Shown here: positions 50,511 to 60,583 of the stretch, in pieces
Numbering within the stretch: the first letter of the stretch is position 1
How the letters are laid out: each line of letters begins with the position of its first letter
Assembly: GCA_034519515.1 (NCBI GenBank)
Contig: JAXHOK010000059.1
Span: 1 to 64,000, forward strand
Direction of reading: 5' to 3'
DNA length: 64,000 bases
Source of the DNA: Arcicella sp034519515
Lineage (GTDB): Bacteria; Bacteroidota; Bacteroidia; Cytophagales; Spirosomataceae
Notes under the pieces: generated by a model
Told to the model about the DNA's origin: nothing
Seen by the model: only the letters and a program-made list of their open reading frames with translations
Database searches by the model: none
Program-made: the position numbers and the translations under genes

Positions 50511-50827
50511 GGTAAAAAATGGGGTTTTTAATTTGAAAATAAAGTCGAAAATTACTTATATTCAAGAGATTCTGAAAGTGGTTTATCCGAAAACTAAAAT
50601 TAATATTTTCGACTCGTTTATTTATTTTAACCTTCAAATAACGGCTTTTTTTACCTAATTTGCAAATTAGAATTGACGTATTTTTTTTAGACCTACACTT
50701 TTATAAGGTCGAAAATTTTGAATATATCTGGTACTGGTAAGTCGTTCTCAATCAGATATTTATAGAGTCTTTTTCCATGTGTAAAAAGGTTTAATGTATC
50801 TTTTTGGACTTTGTAAACTCTTTTCAA
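50511..50827. other. Spacer between SusC and the transposase remnant
   Basis: 317 bases without an open frame. It must contain the SusC promoter but I see no good TAnnTTTG box on the - strand. A short GACCT/AGGTC hairpin lies at about 50,689-50,709. IS end repeats cannot be identified. Confidence 0.4.
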
Positions 50828-51802
50828 CTATGATTTTTTAGTAAAAATAGCTACGCCCATGCCAATTAACCATAAATAAGCCAATGCACAAATAATGATT
50901 AGTCGGTTTAATCTTTCTGGGTCAGTCATTTTAGATTTATGAAGATTAAAACCCTCACTTTTGAAATCTTTAAATAACGTTTCTATTTTGAACCGTTTTC
51001 GGTAATAGCCAATAGCCATTTGCCCTATTTCTTGACGGTTCGCCACTGCGATTTGTTAACAGACAAACTGGGTCTTTAAAAGACCTTTCATGCCATAGAA
51101 CAAAATGAGTTTTTACTTGGCTACTTAATTGACAGTCAGGGATATACAAACGAGAGCTATCGCCTAGATCTAATTTTTTAGGTTGAAAGATTTCTTGGTC
51201 TTGGTTCATTAATAAAGTATCTTTTGCCGTTCGTAAGACATATTCAAAACTCATATTCTGGAGTTGTTGAATCCATTGAGAACCATCGTATTCGCCATCA
51301 CCCAGCATTACACAACGCACGTTGGGGAGTGGTTTCAAAATACCTTCTAAGAGTTTTAGCAATAGTAAATGGTCTGACTCTGGGAAGTGTCCTTTGGGGG
51401 CTTGAATGGTTTTCCAAACCACGGGAATAGCCTTTTTTCCCAAAGTACACTTAGCATCAAGGTTTGACAACCTTTGCCAACCACTGAGCCATCAATAACA
51501 AATATCAGTTCTTTCTCTTGAAGAATTATACCGTGTATTATCTTGATAATCAGTGGTGTAAAGAAAGTTTCAGCGTTAATTAAACCATTATCAAGCCAAC
51601 GTTCATTTTTCTTAACTTGACTTAATGAATAGATTTTACCTGGTTGATGGTCAGCAATTTTACCTAACGAAACGCCTTTGTGATTCCAAAAGGTTATTTG
51701 GGAATTATTTGGCAGCCGTTCAACCAACTTTCGTATCAAACCATAATTTGGATGTAGTTTACAAAGGAACGGGAAAATAATAAGTGGATGAATTTTTAAA
51801 TG
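50828..51802 (-). pseudogene. IS4-family DDE transposase, frameshifted and 5'-truncated
   Basis: Three fragments in two frames make one transposase: VIDGSVVGKG (first Asp) near 51,490, MLGDGEYDG (second Asp) near 51,300, and YYRKRFKIETLFKDFK (Y-2-R-3-E-6-K signature of IS4 with the catalytic Glu) near 50,970. Frame changes occur near 51,465 (one base missing) and about 51,053 (one base extra), so they cancel. The frame is open upstream to 51,802 without an ATG, and about 325 residues are shorter than usual for the family, so the N-terminus seems lost. The two frame breaks may be sequencing errors. No terminal inverted repeats are found. Confidence 0.85.
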
Positions 51803-51825
51803 TTATTTTTTGTGCCAATCAAGGC

Positions 51826-51880
51826 GATAAAACCGTGCGACGGTCGCCGCAGTTTAGCATCGCTAAATGAGGATTTTATC
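51826..51880. repeat. Compact multi-hairpin repeat near the transposase
   Basis: The outer GATAAAA/TTTTATC (51,826-51,832 and 51,874-51,880) enclose GCGACGGTCGC (51,837-51,847) and TTTAGCATCGCTAAA (51,853-51,867). It carries a one-mismatch copy of the dispersed 16-mer. The rest of the 51,803-52,210 gap has a short G+C-richer block near 52,113-52,160. Confidence 0.7.
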
Positions 51881-52167
51881 TGGGCGGCATTCCGCAACGT
51901 AGAGTGGTGCAAAAAAGGGCATTTAAAAAACGTCTACTTATTGTTTTTCAGTTCCTTATTGAAAATCAGCATATTAATAATTTGAAAAATTCATTTTGTG
52001 GTAGCTATTTTATTTGTAACTCATTGATTATCAGAGTACCTTGTTATACCCGCCACAAAATCCGTTAGAATGAGTAAAAGTAATCTTTCGATGAGTGCGA
52101 AGAATTTATCGACCACGCCTACGCCTGTCCATGAGACCACAGGAGGGCTTTGGCTGCCATATAATCT

Positions 52168-52175
52168 TATATTTG
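52168..52175 (+). promoter_or_regulatory. Putative -7 box for the rhamnogalacturonan locus
   Basis: TATATTTG fits TAnnTTTG and lies 35 bases before the esterase start. TTTG at 52,149-52,152 is the nearest -33 candidate but the spacing is short (15 bases). Confidence 0.4.
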
Positions 52176-52210
52176 TCAAATAATTTGTTGCATTATTACA
52201 ATAGAAATTA

Positions 52211-53545
52211 ATGAGATTTGGTTCGATTCTTTTAATTACTATCCTTTTAATATTAACGAGTCTTGATTCTTTTTCGCAAAACGAAACTTCATTCAAGTTC
52301 GATTTTGGTTCGGGTAGAACTGAAAAAGGTTATATCACTGTTTCTGCCGAAAGTGTTTATTCTAAAGAAAAAGGCTTTGGTTTTATGCCAAATTCTAAGG
52401 TAAAAAGTTTGAATCGCAAGACTAAAAACGCTCTTACTTCCGATTTCTGCACAAGTAAAGAATCTTTCTTTTTTACGGTTGATATTCCCGAAGGAAATTA
52501 TGACGTTAAACTCATTTTGGGAGATGCTGATGGTGAATCTATAACGACTATAAAAGTGGAAAATCGCAGATTGATGCTTGAAAAAGTCTCGACAAAAAAA
52601 GGAGAATTTATCACAAAAAACTTTACGGTAAATGTCAAAAAGCCACAAATAAACGCTACCGAAAAAGTAAAACTTAAACCTCGTGAATTGAATTATTTAC
52701 ATTGGGATAATCAACTGACTTTTGAGTTTAGCGATGCTTTACCCAAAGTCTGTGGACTCGAAATTACGAAAGCTGTTGATGATATTACGACCATTTTTTT
52801 AGCAGGAAATTCAACCGTTGTTGACCAAGCACAAGAACCTTACGCCGCATGGGGGCAGATGATTCCAAGATTTTTCAAGGCCGAAAAAGTAGTTTTTGCC
52901 AATCATGCCGAATCAGGCGAAACCATCAGAAGTTTTGTTTCTGAAAAACGTCTCGATAAAATAATGAGTCAAATCAAAGCAAATGATTATCTTTTTATCG
53001 AATTTGCCCATAACGACCAAAAATCCAATAGCGGCGTAGAGGCAAATACGACCTATAAAGAATATCTAAGAAATTACATTCAGAAAGTAAGAGAAAAAGG
53101 TGCAACGCCAGTGCTGGTAACTTCGATGTACCGTAGAAATTTTGATGCTGATGGAAAATTAATCAATACACTCGGAGATTTTCCCGAAGCTATGCGACAA
53201 ACTGCCAAAGATGAAAACGTAGTATTGATAGATTTAAATGCCATGAGTAAAACACTTTTTGAAACTTTGGGCGTTGAAAATTCAAAAAAGGCATTTGTGC
53301 ATTATGTGGCAAATACTTTCCCAAACCAAGATAAAGAAATTCATGATGATACACATTTCAGCAATTATGGGGCTTATCAACTGGCTAAATGTATCGTTGA
53401 AGGTATCCGAAACTCAAAACTAAGTTTGGCAAATTATATACTTAACGAACTACCAACTTTTGACCCAGCCAAGCCCGACTCGTTCACAACTTGGAGTTTT
53501 CCTCATAGTCCGTTGGTCAGTGTGATAAAACCAGATGGAAATTGA
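52211..53545 (+). CDS. Secreted rhamnogalacturonan acetylesterase (SGNH, CE12-like)
   Basis: 444 residues with a signal peptide (to about 22). Residues ~28-185 form a beta-sandwich (FKFDFGSGRTEKGYITVS). The SGNH esterase follows: block I FLAGNSTVVDQAQEPYAAWG (catalytic Ser near 199), block II HAESGETIRSF, block III FIEFAHNDQK (Asn near 266), and block V DDTHFSNYGAY with the catalytic Asp and His near 379-382. This is the CE12 pattern of RhgT/YesT-type enzymes that remove acetyl groups from rhamnogalacturonan I before lyase cleavage. It is the first gene of a SusC/SusD/PL11/GH105/GH106 locus. Confidence 0.9.
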   Translation: MRFGSILLITILLILTSLDSFSQNETSFKFDFGSGRTEKGYITVSAESVYSKEKGFGFMPNSKVKSLNRKTKNALTSDFCTSKESFFFTVDIPEGNYDVKLILGDADGESITTIKVENRRLMLEKVSTKKGEFITKNFTVNVKKPQINATEKVKLKPRELNYLHWDNQLTFEFSDALPKVCGLEITKAVDDITTIFLAGNSTVVDQAQEPYAAWGQMIPRFFKAEKVVFANHAESGETIRSFVSEKRLDKIMSQIKANDYLFIEFAHNDQKSNSGVEANTTYKEYLRNYIQKVREKGATPVLVTSMYRRNFDADGKLINTLGDFPEAMRQTAKDENVVLIDLNAMSKTLFETLGVENSKKAFVHYVANTFPNQDKEIHDDTHFSNYGAYQLAKCIVEGIRNSKLSLANYILNELPTFDPAKPDSFTTWSFPHSPLVSVIKPDGN

Positions 53546-53607
53546 ATGAATTTTCGACAATGATTTTACCCATATTTTTCATATTTAAAACATAATTTCA
53601 ATTTACA

Positions 53608-56600
53608 ATGAACAAAAATATACTACAAAAACTGCTGTTTGGCTGTTTTGCGTTTCTTTTTTCTCAGGCTATTTATGCCCAAGAAGTAAAAGGAACGGTT
53701 ACATCGGCCGATGAAAATGAAGTTTTACCAGGCGTAAGTGTGGTAATCAAAGGCACAACTACTGGTACAGTAACCAATGCAAATGGAACTTTTTCTATCA
53801 AAGTTCCAAACTCAAAGGCAATATTAGTACTATCTTCAGTTGGTTTTACGAAACAAGAAGTAGCCATTAATGGGCAAAGCCAAATTTCAGTAAAAATGCA
53901 GATAGATGAGCAATCACTATCGGAAGTTGTAGTGGTTGGTTATGGCGAGGTAAAACGCAATAACTTGACTGGTGCGGCATCAAGTATTTCATCAAAAGAA
54001 ATTGAAGAACGACCAATTTCTCGTCTGGAAGGTGCATTAGCAGGGCAACTGCCTGGTGTTGATGTACGTACAAATTCGGGCGAACCCGGCGGTGCAATCC
54101 AGATTCGAGTGCGTGGCACTGGCTCAATCAACTCATCAAACGATCCGCTTTATGTTGTTGATGGTGTACCTGTTGATGATATTAACGGCTTAAATCCAAG
54201 CGATGTTAAGTCAATAGACGTACTTAAAGATGCTGCTTCGGCAGCAATTTACGGTTCTCGTGGCTCAAATGGTGTCGTAATTATTACCACAAAAAGAGGC
54301 AACAAAGGCAAGTTGAATATTCAGTTTAATACCTCAAAAAGTTTTCAGAGAAAAGAAGGTGAAATAGACATGATGAGTCCTGAGCAATGGATTCAGCAAC
54401 GTAAAGAAGGTGTTGATGCAGCGTGGGTAGCTCGTGGTGTTGCATTGAAGAAAAACTACAAAGCGGATGATTCACAAGAGTTTAGAGCCGCAGAGTTGAA
54501 AATTCCTGTTACTAAACCTAATACTACTTTAATGTACGACCCAAAATGGGCGTATGGCACTGACAGTCTCGATTATGTAGATTGGAATGAGGCGTTTTTT
54601 GGCAATACTGGTCAACTTGATAATTATTCATTGGCGGTTTCGGGTGGTTCCGAGAACATGAATTTTAGTATTTCGGGTAGTTTTGTTGACCAAAAAGGTA
54701 TCGTAAGAAATACTGGTTATCAAAGAGGAACACTACGTGCAAACTTCGATGCAAAAATTAACAAATTTCTTCGTTTTGGTTTAACTCTTGCCCCTTCTGT
54801 TGAATGGCTCACGGGAGCAGGTTCGGTAGATGGAAAAGACAATACAGGTATGCAGGCAATTCAGGAGCCGCCGATTAGTCCTTTGGGAGTTGGTTATTAT
54901 GCAGGTGCTCAACCTTTTCCAACATACCCGTGGTCAGGACGATATTGGAGTCCGATTGCTCAGTTGGAGCGTATTGAAGCGAATGGAACTAGAAACCGTC
55001 TCAATGCCAATAGTTTTATAAATATTAATTTCACAAAATCACTAAGCCTCAAACTTTTGGGCGGTGTAGATAACAACTCTTCTATTAATGACCGTTGGCA
55101 ACCAAGCAATGCCATAAGAGACTGGTCAACACTACCTTATCCAGGTTATGGGTCGGTTTCTGACAGAAGAGAAACCTTTGGTTTCCGTTATTTAGGACAA
55201 GCAACGCTTAATTATTCCAAAAAAATCAAGAGCCACAATATTATAGGTCTTTTAGGTTATTCAATCGAAGCTACCGAAGGATCGAGCAGTCGTCAAAACA
55301 ATTCACGTTTCCCGAATGACTGGTCAAATTTATTCGACCAAACTACCTCAACGGTTAGTATATCGAGTATTTCGGCAGACAAAACTGCTTTACTTTCTTA
55401 CTTTGGGCGTATGATGTATGACTACAAAGATAAGTATCTATTGTCGGCGAGTTTACGTAGAGATGGTTCATCTAAATTCGGAGCAGATAATCAATGGGGT
55501 ATTTTTCCTGCGGCATCAGTTGCATGGAAAGTTTCTCAGGAGAACTTCATGCAAAACTTGACCTTTATTGACGACCTAAAACTCCGTGCCAGTTATGGTG
55601 TATCGGGCAATAATCGTATCCCCTCAAATGCCCAATTTGCGTTGTTGAGTACAACCAATTATCCTCTAAACGGAGCAATTTTATCTGGCTATGCACCTGG
55701 TTCTTTTGAAAATCGTGACTTAGGTTGGGAAAAAAACACCAGTTATAATGCAGGAATTGATTTCAGTATTTTGAAAGGACGTATCCAAACATCAATCGAT
55801 TATTACTCACGTACTACCACTGATTTATTATTGAGAGCTCCAGTTTCGTCATTAACGGGCTTTACTACGAGCTGGCAAAATGTGGGTGATATTCTTAACA
55901 AAGGTTTGGAAATTAGTATCACTGCTAAAAATAATTTTGGTGGTTTGGGTTGGGTAAGCGTACTAAATGCTTCGTATAACACCAATGAAGTGCTACGAAT
56001 TGGCTACGATAATACGCCAATTGCCTCTGGATTTTCAGGACTCACTTCCATTATCGAAGTTGGACAACCTCTTTATTCATTCAAATTATACGACGCTATT
56101 GGTGTTTACAAAGACCAAGCAGATGTTGATGCAGGCCCCAAAATGGCACAAACAAAACCTGGTGATTCAAAATACCGTGATGTAGATGGTAATGGAGTTA
56201 TAAACGACAAGGATCGTACAATAGTAGGAAACCCACAGGCACCTTATGTTTTTGGATTTAGAAACGATTTTACTTACAAAAGATTCACTTTATCTACCTT
56301 ACTGAATGCTCAGGTAGGTGGCAAAATTTATTCAATGATTGGTCGCTCGATTGACCGTCCAGGCATGGGATACTTGTATAACAAATTGGCAAAATGGGAA
56401 AACCGTTGGAAATCTGCTGATAACCCAGGCGACGGCATGACTCCAAGCATTACGGCTACCACGGGGTCATTCTATGATACTCGTTGGTTGTACAGTTCAG
56501 ATTACTTGAGAATAAAAAACATCAATCTTGGCTATAATATTCCAAAACAAAAATGGTTCAATAGTGCTCGTGTGTTTATTTCGATAGAAAATGCTTTTAT

Positions 56601-56715
56601 CTGGCATAAATATTCGGGCGGATATACCCCAGAAGCTGCCAATAATGAAGGTGGTGATTATGGCGGATACCCACAATCGAAATCTTATTCTCTTGGTCTA
56701 AACTTGAACTTATAA
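53608..56715 (+). CDS. SusC/RagA-family TonB-dependent transporter of the rhamnogalacturonan locus
   Basis: 1,035 residues. Signal peptide ends at IYAQ. The regulatory domain EVKGTVTSADENEVLPGVSVVIKGT is recognisable in its parts (VKGTVTSADENE, VLPGVSVVIKGTTTGTV). Then the TonB box region VVVVGYGEVKR, plug (ALAGQLPGVDVRTNSGEPGG, DPLYVVDGVPVDDING), KDAASAAIYGSRGSNGVV and a full barrel ending YSLGLNLNL. Expected to import rhamnogalacturonan oligosaccharides. Follows the esterase by 62 bases and precedes the SusD gene by 18. Confidence 0.96.
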   Translation: MNKNILQKLLFGCFAFLFSQAIYAQEVKGTVTSADENEVLPGVSVVIKGTTTGTVTNANGTFSIKVPNSKAILVLSSVGFTKQEVAINGQSQISVKMQIDEQSLSEVVVVGYGEVKRNNLTGAASSISSKEIEERPISRLEGALAGQLPGVDVRTNSGEPGGAIQIRVRGTGSINSSNDPLYVVDGVPVDDINGLNPSDVKSIDVLKDAASAAIYGSRGSNGVVIITTKRGNKGKLNIQFNTSKSFQRKEGEIDMMSPEQWIQQRKEGVDAAWVARGVALKKNYKADDSQEFRAAELKIPVTKPNTTLMYDPKWAYGTDSLDYVDWNEAFFGNTGQLDNYSLAVSGGSENMNFSISGSFVDQKGIVRNTGYQRGTLRANFDAKINKFLRFGLTLAPSVEWLTGAGSVDGKDNTGMQAIQEPPISPLGVGYYAGAQPFPTYPWSGRYWSPIAQLERIEANGTRNRLNANSFININFTKSLSLKLLGGVDNNSSINDRWQPSNAIRDWSTLPYPGYGSVSDRRETFGFRYLGQATLNYSKKIKSHNIIGLLGYSIEATEGSSSRQNNSRFPNDWSNLFDQTTSTVSISSISADKTALLSYFGRMMYDYKDKYLLSASLRRDGSSKFGADNQWGIFPAASVAWKVSQENFMQNLTFIDDLKLRASYGVSGNNRIPSNAQFALLSTTNYPLNGAILSGYAPGSFENRDLGWEKNTSYNAGIDFSILKGRIQTSIDYYSRTTTDLLLRAPVSSLTGFTTSWQNVGDILNKGLEISITAKNNFGGLGWVSVLNASYNTNEVLRIGYDNTPIASGFSGLTSIIEVGQPLYSFKLYDAIGVYKDQADVDAGPKMAQTKPGDSKYRDVDGNGVINDKDRTIVGNPQAPYVFGFRNDFTYKRFTLSTLLNAQVGGKIYSMIGRSIDRPGMGYLYNKLAKWENRWKSADNPGDGMTPSITATTGSFYDTRWLYSSDYLRIKNINLGYNIPKQKWFNSARVFISIENAFIWHKYSGGYTPEAANNEGGDYGGYPQSKSYSLGLNLNL

Positions 56716-56733
56716 TCTTGAATATTGAAAGAA

Positions 56734-58214
56734 ATGAAAAAAATAATATTAATAATATCAGCACTTTGCTTTGGAATGTCTGGTTGTAAAGAAGATATAA
56801 TTCAAATTACGCCACTTACCAACAATACCGCCAATGATTTCTATGTAGATGAGTATCAACTCAACCAAGCTACATTGGCTATCTATAATGCCTATAATAC
56901 TATACCTGTGAGTTCGAACTGGTATTTGTCAGAAGTACGCTCTGATAATACTCATGAAATCAACGGTGGTGGAGCCTCAACGTGATTGGGCAGATATTGG
57001 CTTTTTTCAAGCATCTTCTCAAACAAGGACATTGCAAACGGCTTGGACAAACTTGTATTCGGTAATTTATCGTTCTAATATTTTATTGGAAAAAAGTACA
57101 ACACTAAATTCGACTTTGGTTAGTCAAATGCAGGCCGAAGCTCGCTATTTTAGAAGCACTGGCTTATTTTGACTTAGTACGTTTTTGGGGAGATGTGCCC
57201 TTGGTAACAACAATTCTTTCTATCGAAGATGCCAAAATAACCCCTCGAGCATCTCGTGAAGAAATTTACAAACAAATCGTTGATGACCTTACACAAGCCA
57301 GCAGTGTGCTACCCGAAACGTATGCAACAGCCAATAAAGGACGTGCAACAAAGTATGCGGCCAAAGCAGTTTTGGGTAGAGTTTACTTGACAATGGCGGG
57401 TTTCCCGTTGAAGCAAACAGATAAATTGGCATTGGCTAAAAAAGAATTAGGCGATATCATTGCCCAAGAAGCAAAGTATTTTGCTTTTCCTGCTTCATAC
57501 AAAGACTTATTTACGATAGCTGGCAAAAACAAATCGAACCCGTTTGAAGTACAGTACATTTCGGGCGGAGCTGGCTTGGGCAGTCAAGTACCTGCTGTCC
57601 AGGCATTTCAGTACCCTTCGCAATGGTCAGCATTTCAGCCAATTGATGGTTTCGATGGCCAGCCAGACCCACTATTAGTTGCTGCATTCGGTAAAGTTGA
57701 TACTCGAAAAGCAGCGACTTTAGATTCGGGCTACGTTGATGCTAAATCTAAAGCTGTATCGGGTAGAGTTCAATTTACCAAATTCTTAGAAAAAGGTTCA
57801 ACTTTACCACTAAACAACCGTGATTATTCAACTAATTTCCCCGTTGTTCGTTATGCCGATGTGTTATTGATGTATGCTGAAATTTTGAACGAACAAGGGC
57901 AATTATTGGAAGCAAATACGATTTTAAATCGCATCCGTAAATTTGCAAAAGCACCAGTAATTACGCCTGCAAATCAAGCCGAATTTAGATTAGCAATCGA
58001 AAACGAACGTCGCTTAGAATTTGCAGCAGAGGGGCTTCGTTGGCACGATTTGGTACGAACAGGTAGAGCCATCGCAGTAATGAATGAATTTGCCAAAACG
58101 TATTCATTTAAATTGGCTCGTCCGATAGCAGAAACCGACCTTGTTTATCCGATTCCGGCAAACGAAATGAATATTAATCCAGGTTTTTGGACACAAAACC
58201 CAGGTTATAATTGA
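56734..58214 (+). pseudogene. SusD/RagB-family lipoprotein with two frameshifts
   Basis: About 490 residues if repaired. The start is ATG 56,734 (MKKIILIISALCFGMSGC, lipobox Cys about 18). The first frame ends at TGA near 56,983 after NGGGAST. Coding continues one base later as QRDWADIGFFQASSQ. The second frame ends near 57,172 after YFRSTGLF, and coding continues after one base skipped at 57,152-57,157 as ALAYFDLVRFWGDVPLV, the normal SusD sequence. Both breaks are single extra bases. The third part is intact to NPGFWTQNPGYN and shows RRLEFAAEGLRWHDLVRTG. The gene is either recently damaged or, more likely, mis-sequenced. Partner of the preceding SusC. Confidence 0.88.
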
Positions 58215-58221
58215 TACCATT

Positions 58222-58310
58222 GTGCAAAAAATTTCCTTTGGCAAAGACTTCAAACTCATCCCTTGCTATGCCAATAGTAAGAGATGAGGTTTTACCACAG
58301 TTTTTTGCAC
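58222..58310. repeat. Inverted-repeat element between SusD and PL11
   Basis: GTGCAAAAAA (58,222-58,231) and TTTTTTGCAC (58,301-58,310) are perfect arms; ACTCATC and GATGAGGT pair further in. It begins 8 bases after the SusD stop, so it may attenuate transcription into the enzyme genes. Confidence 0.7.
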
Positions 58311-58334
58311 AGTAAGCTTTTTTGAAAAATTATG

Positions 58335-58362
58335 GAAGTTTTCCTTAATCAAGGAAAACTTC
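58335..58362. terminator. Perfect 12-bp hairpin upstream of PL11
   Basis: GAAGTTTTCCTT (58,335-58,346) pairs with AAGGAAAACTTC (58,351-58,362) around AATC; the A+T-rich flanks extend the stem. It is terminator- or attenuator-like but the following T run is weak (TATAATTTTCT). Confidence 0.5.
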
Positions 58363-58410
58363 TATAATTTTCTACTAATAAACTGTAATGCTCCCTCAAA
58401 AAACACTTCA

Positions 58411-60489
58411 ATGCTCCACTTACGCTACTTGATAATATTTTTTTTGATTACTTCGTTTTGCCAAGCCCAACGTTTCGTAGAAACCCTCAATCGTGGCGTA
58501 GTAGCAGTCAGAACAAGCTCTAACCAAGTATATATTGGTTGGCGTTTATTTGGCACAGAATCTTCTTCAACATCTTTCAATGTTTATCGAGATGGCACAA
58601 AACTTACTGCAACTCCCATAGCCGCTTCGACCAATTATATAGATAATACCAACATAAATTCCACTTATAGCGTGCGTGCAGTGGTCAATAATATTGAACA
58701 ACGAGAATCTGAGCAAATAAAAGTATGGCAACAGCAATACCTTGATATTCCGATAAAAGCTCCCTCAGGAGGCACAACGCCCGATGCCGTAGTTTATACT
58801 TATGTAGCCAACGATTGTAGTGTGGGTGATGTTGATGGCGATGGCGAATATGAAATTATCTTGAAATGGGACCCAAGCAATGCCAAAGATAACTCGCAAA
58901 GTGGCTACACAGGAAACGTCTATCTTGATGCTTACAAAATGAATGGCACGCAACTTTGGCGAATAGATTTAGGCCGAAATATTCGTGCTGGTGCCCACTA
59001 TACGCAGTTTATGGTCTATGATTTAGACTCCGATGGTAAAGCAGAAATTGCGGTAAAAACTGCCGATGGTACAACCGATAGCAAAGGAAAAGTAATCGGC
59101 GATGCCAAAGCCGATTATAGAAATAAAAATGGTTATATACTTGCAGGCCCTGAATTTCTGACAATTTTTAATGGCGAAACTGGCGAAGCAATGGCAACAA
59201 CCGATTATCTACCAGCCCGAGGAACGGTAGAAAGTTGGGGAGATGATTACGGAAATCGGGTCGATAGATACATTGCAGCGGTGGCATATTTAGACGGTCA
59301 AAAACCAAGTTTGGTGATGGGGCGAGGCTATTATACTCGTTTGGTAAGAGCCGCTTGGGACTGGCGTGATGGAAAATTGACATCAAGATGGGTTTTTGAT
59401 AGCGATAATAACAACAAAGACTATGAATATCAAGGAAATCACCAAATGACGGTGGGCGACGTTGATGGCGATGGAAAAGATGAAGTTTTTAACGGAAGCA
59501 GTGCCATTGATGATGATGGAAAAGGTTTGTTTCAAAATGCACTCGGCCACGGCGATGCTCTGCACATGACCGATATGGACCCCGACCGTGAAGGACAAGA
59601 GATTTGGCAACCACACGAAAGTCCATCAAAATATGGTGCTTACGGTTTGGCCTTAAAAGATGCAAAAACTGGCAAACCACTTTGGGGCGTTGATGGTGAA
59701 AACAAAGATGTTGGCCGTGGATTGGCCATTGATATTGACCCACGCTACAAAGGCTACGAATGTTGGGGTTCGGTCGGAAATTTATACGATTGTAAAGGAA
59801 ATCAGATTGGTACAGCAAAACCTTCAATGAATTTTGCTGTTTGGTGGGATGCTGACCTTTCTCGTGAATTATTAGACGGAAACCGCATTGATAAATGGGA
59901 TTATCTGAATGCAAAAACAAATAGAATTCTGACCGCAAACGACTGTTCATCAAATAATGGTACAAAAGCCACGCCCGCTCTAAGTGCCGATATTTTAGGC
60001 GACTGGCGAGAAGAAGTAATTTTAAGAAAAACCGACAATACTGCACTCCGAATCTTTACGACAACGATTCCCGCAAACAACCGTATTTATACGCTCATGC
60101 ACGACCCACAATATCGAGTGGCTATTGCGTGGCAAAACTCAGGATACAATCAACCACCACACCCAAGTTTTTATTTGGGCAATGGCATGAAAGAGCTACA
60201 AAGACCTAATATTCAATTAGTTAAAAATAAAATATCAGAAATCATCAACAGTACAGAAGAAAATTCATCGGGCAAAGCAATAATATATCCAAATCCTTCG
60301 GGACATTCGTTTCAACTAAAATTAGCAGGAAAGTTTAGCTATACAATCATTGATATGAATGGCAAAAAACTCGAAAACGATTCTTGCACTGACGTAGGTG
60401 AAGTTGGAGCAAAATTACCAGTAGGTCTTTATATTGTAAACGTAAAAACAGAATTTAGCACAGAATCTTTAAAAATCGTAAAAGAGTAG
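58411..60489 (+). CDS. Rhamnogalacturonan lyase, family PL11, with type IX secretion sorting domain
   Basis: 692 residues. Signal peptide to about 19. The catalytic eight-bladed propeller (about 20-600) starts FVETLNRGVVAVRTS and YIGWRLFGTE and contains calcium-binding DVDGDGEYEIILKWDPSN, DLDSDGKAEIAVKTADGT, and DVDGDGKDEVFNGSSAIDDDG. DRYIAAVAYLDGQKPS and DILGDWREEVILR complete the PL11 (YesW/YesX) signature. It cleaves the rhamnogalacturonan I backbone by beta-elimination. The last ~75 residues (YPNPSGHSFQLKL to ESLKIVKE) are a type A T9SS C-terminal sorting domain, so the lyase is probably surface-attached or released. Followed 94 bases later by GH105. Confidence 0.95.
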   Translation: MLHLRYLIIFFLITSFCQAQRFVETLNRGVVAVRTSSNQVYIGWRLFGTESSSTSFNVYRDGTKLTATPIAASTNYIDNTNINSTYSVRAVVNNIEQRESEQIKVWQQQYLDIPIKAPSGGTTPDAVVYTYVANDCSVGDVDGDGEYEIILKWDPSNAKDNSQSGYTGNVYLDAYKMNGTQLWRIDLGRNIRAGAHYTQFMVYDLDSDGKAEIAVKTADGTTDSKGKVIGDAKADYRNKNGYILAGPEFLTIFNGETGEAMATTDYLPARGTVESWGDDYGNRVDRYIAAVAYLDGQKPSLVMGRGYYTRLVRAAWDWRDGKLTSRWVFDSDNNNKDYEYQGNHQMTVGDVDGDGKDEVFNGSSAIDDDGKGLFQNALGHGDALHMTDMDPDREGQEIWQPHESPSKYGAYGLALKDAKTGKPLWGVDGENKDVGRGLAIDIDPRYKGYECWGSVGNLYDCKGNQIGTAKPSMNFAVWWDADLSRELLDGNRIDKWDYLNAKTNRILTANDCSSNNGTKATPALSADILGDWREEVILRKTDNTALRIFTTTIPANNRIYTLMHDPQYRVAIAWQNSGYNQPPHPSFYLGNGMKELQRPNIQLVKNKISEIINSTEENSSGKAIIYPNPSGHSFQLKLAGKFSYTIIDMNGKKLENDSCTDVGEVGAKLPVGLYIVNVKTEFSTESLKIVKE

Positions 60490-60583
60490 TTTTAAATTAT
60501 TTAATATTTAGTCGTCGGGGCATATCACTGATATAATTATGCACACACCCTCACAGACATCATAACCGCATATTTTAATCATT

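Noticed and set aside
52021..52296. 91-codon open frame on the - strand overlapping the esterase start
   Set aside because: It overlaps the esterase signal sequence and has no recognisable domain; the ordinary-looking PPVVSWTGVG stretch is not enough to support a gene.
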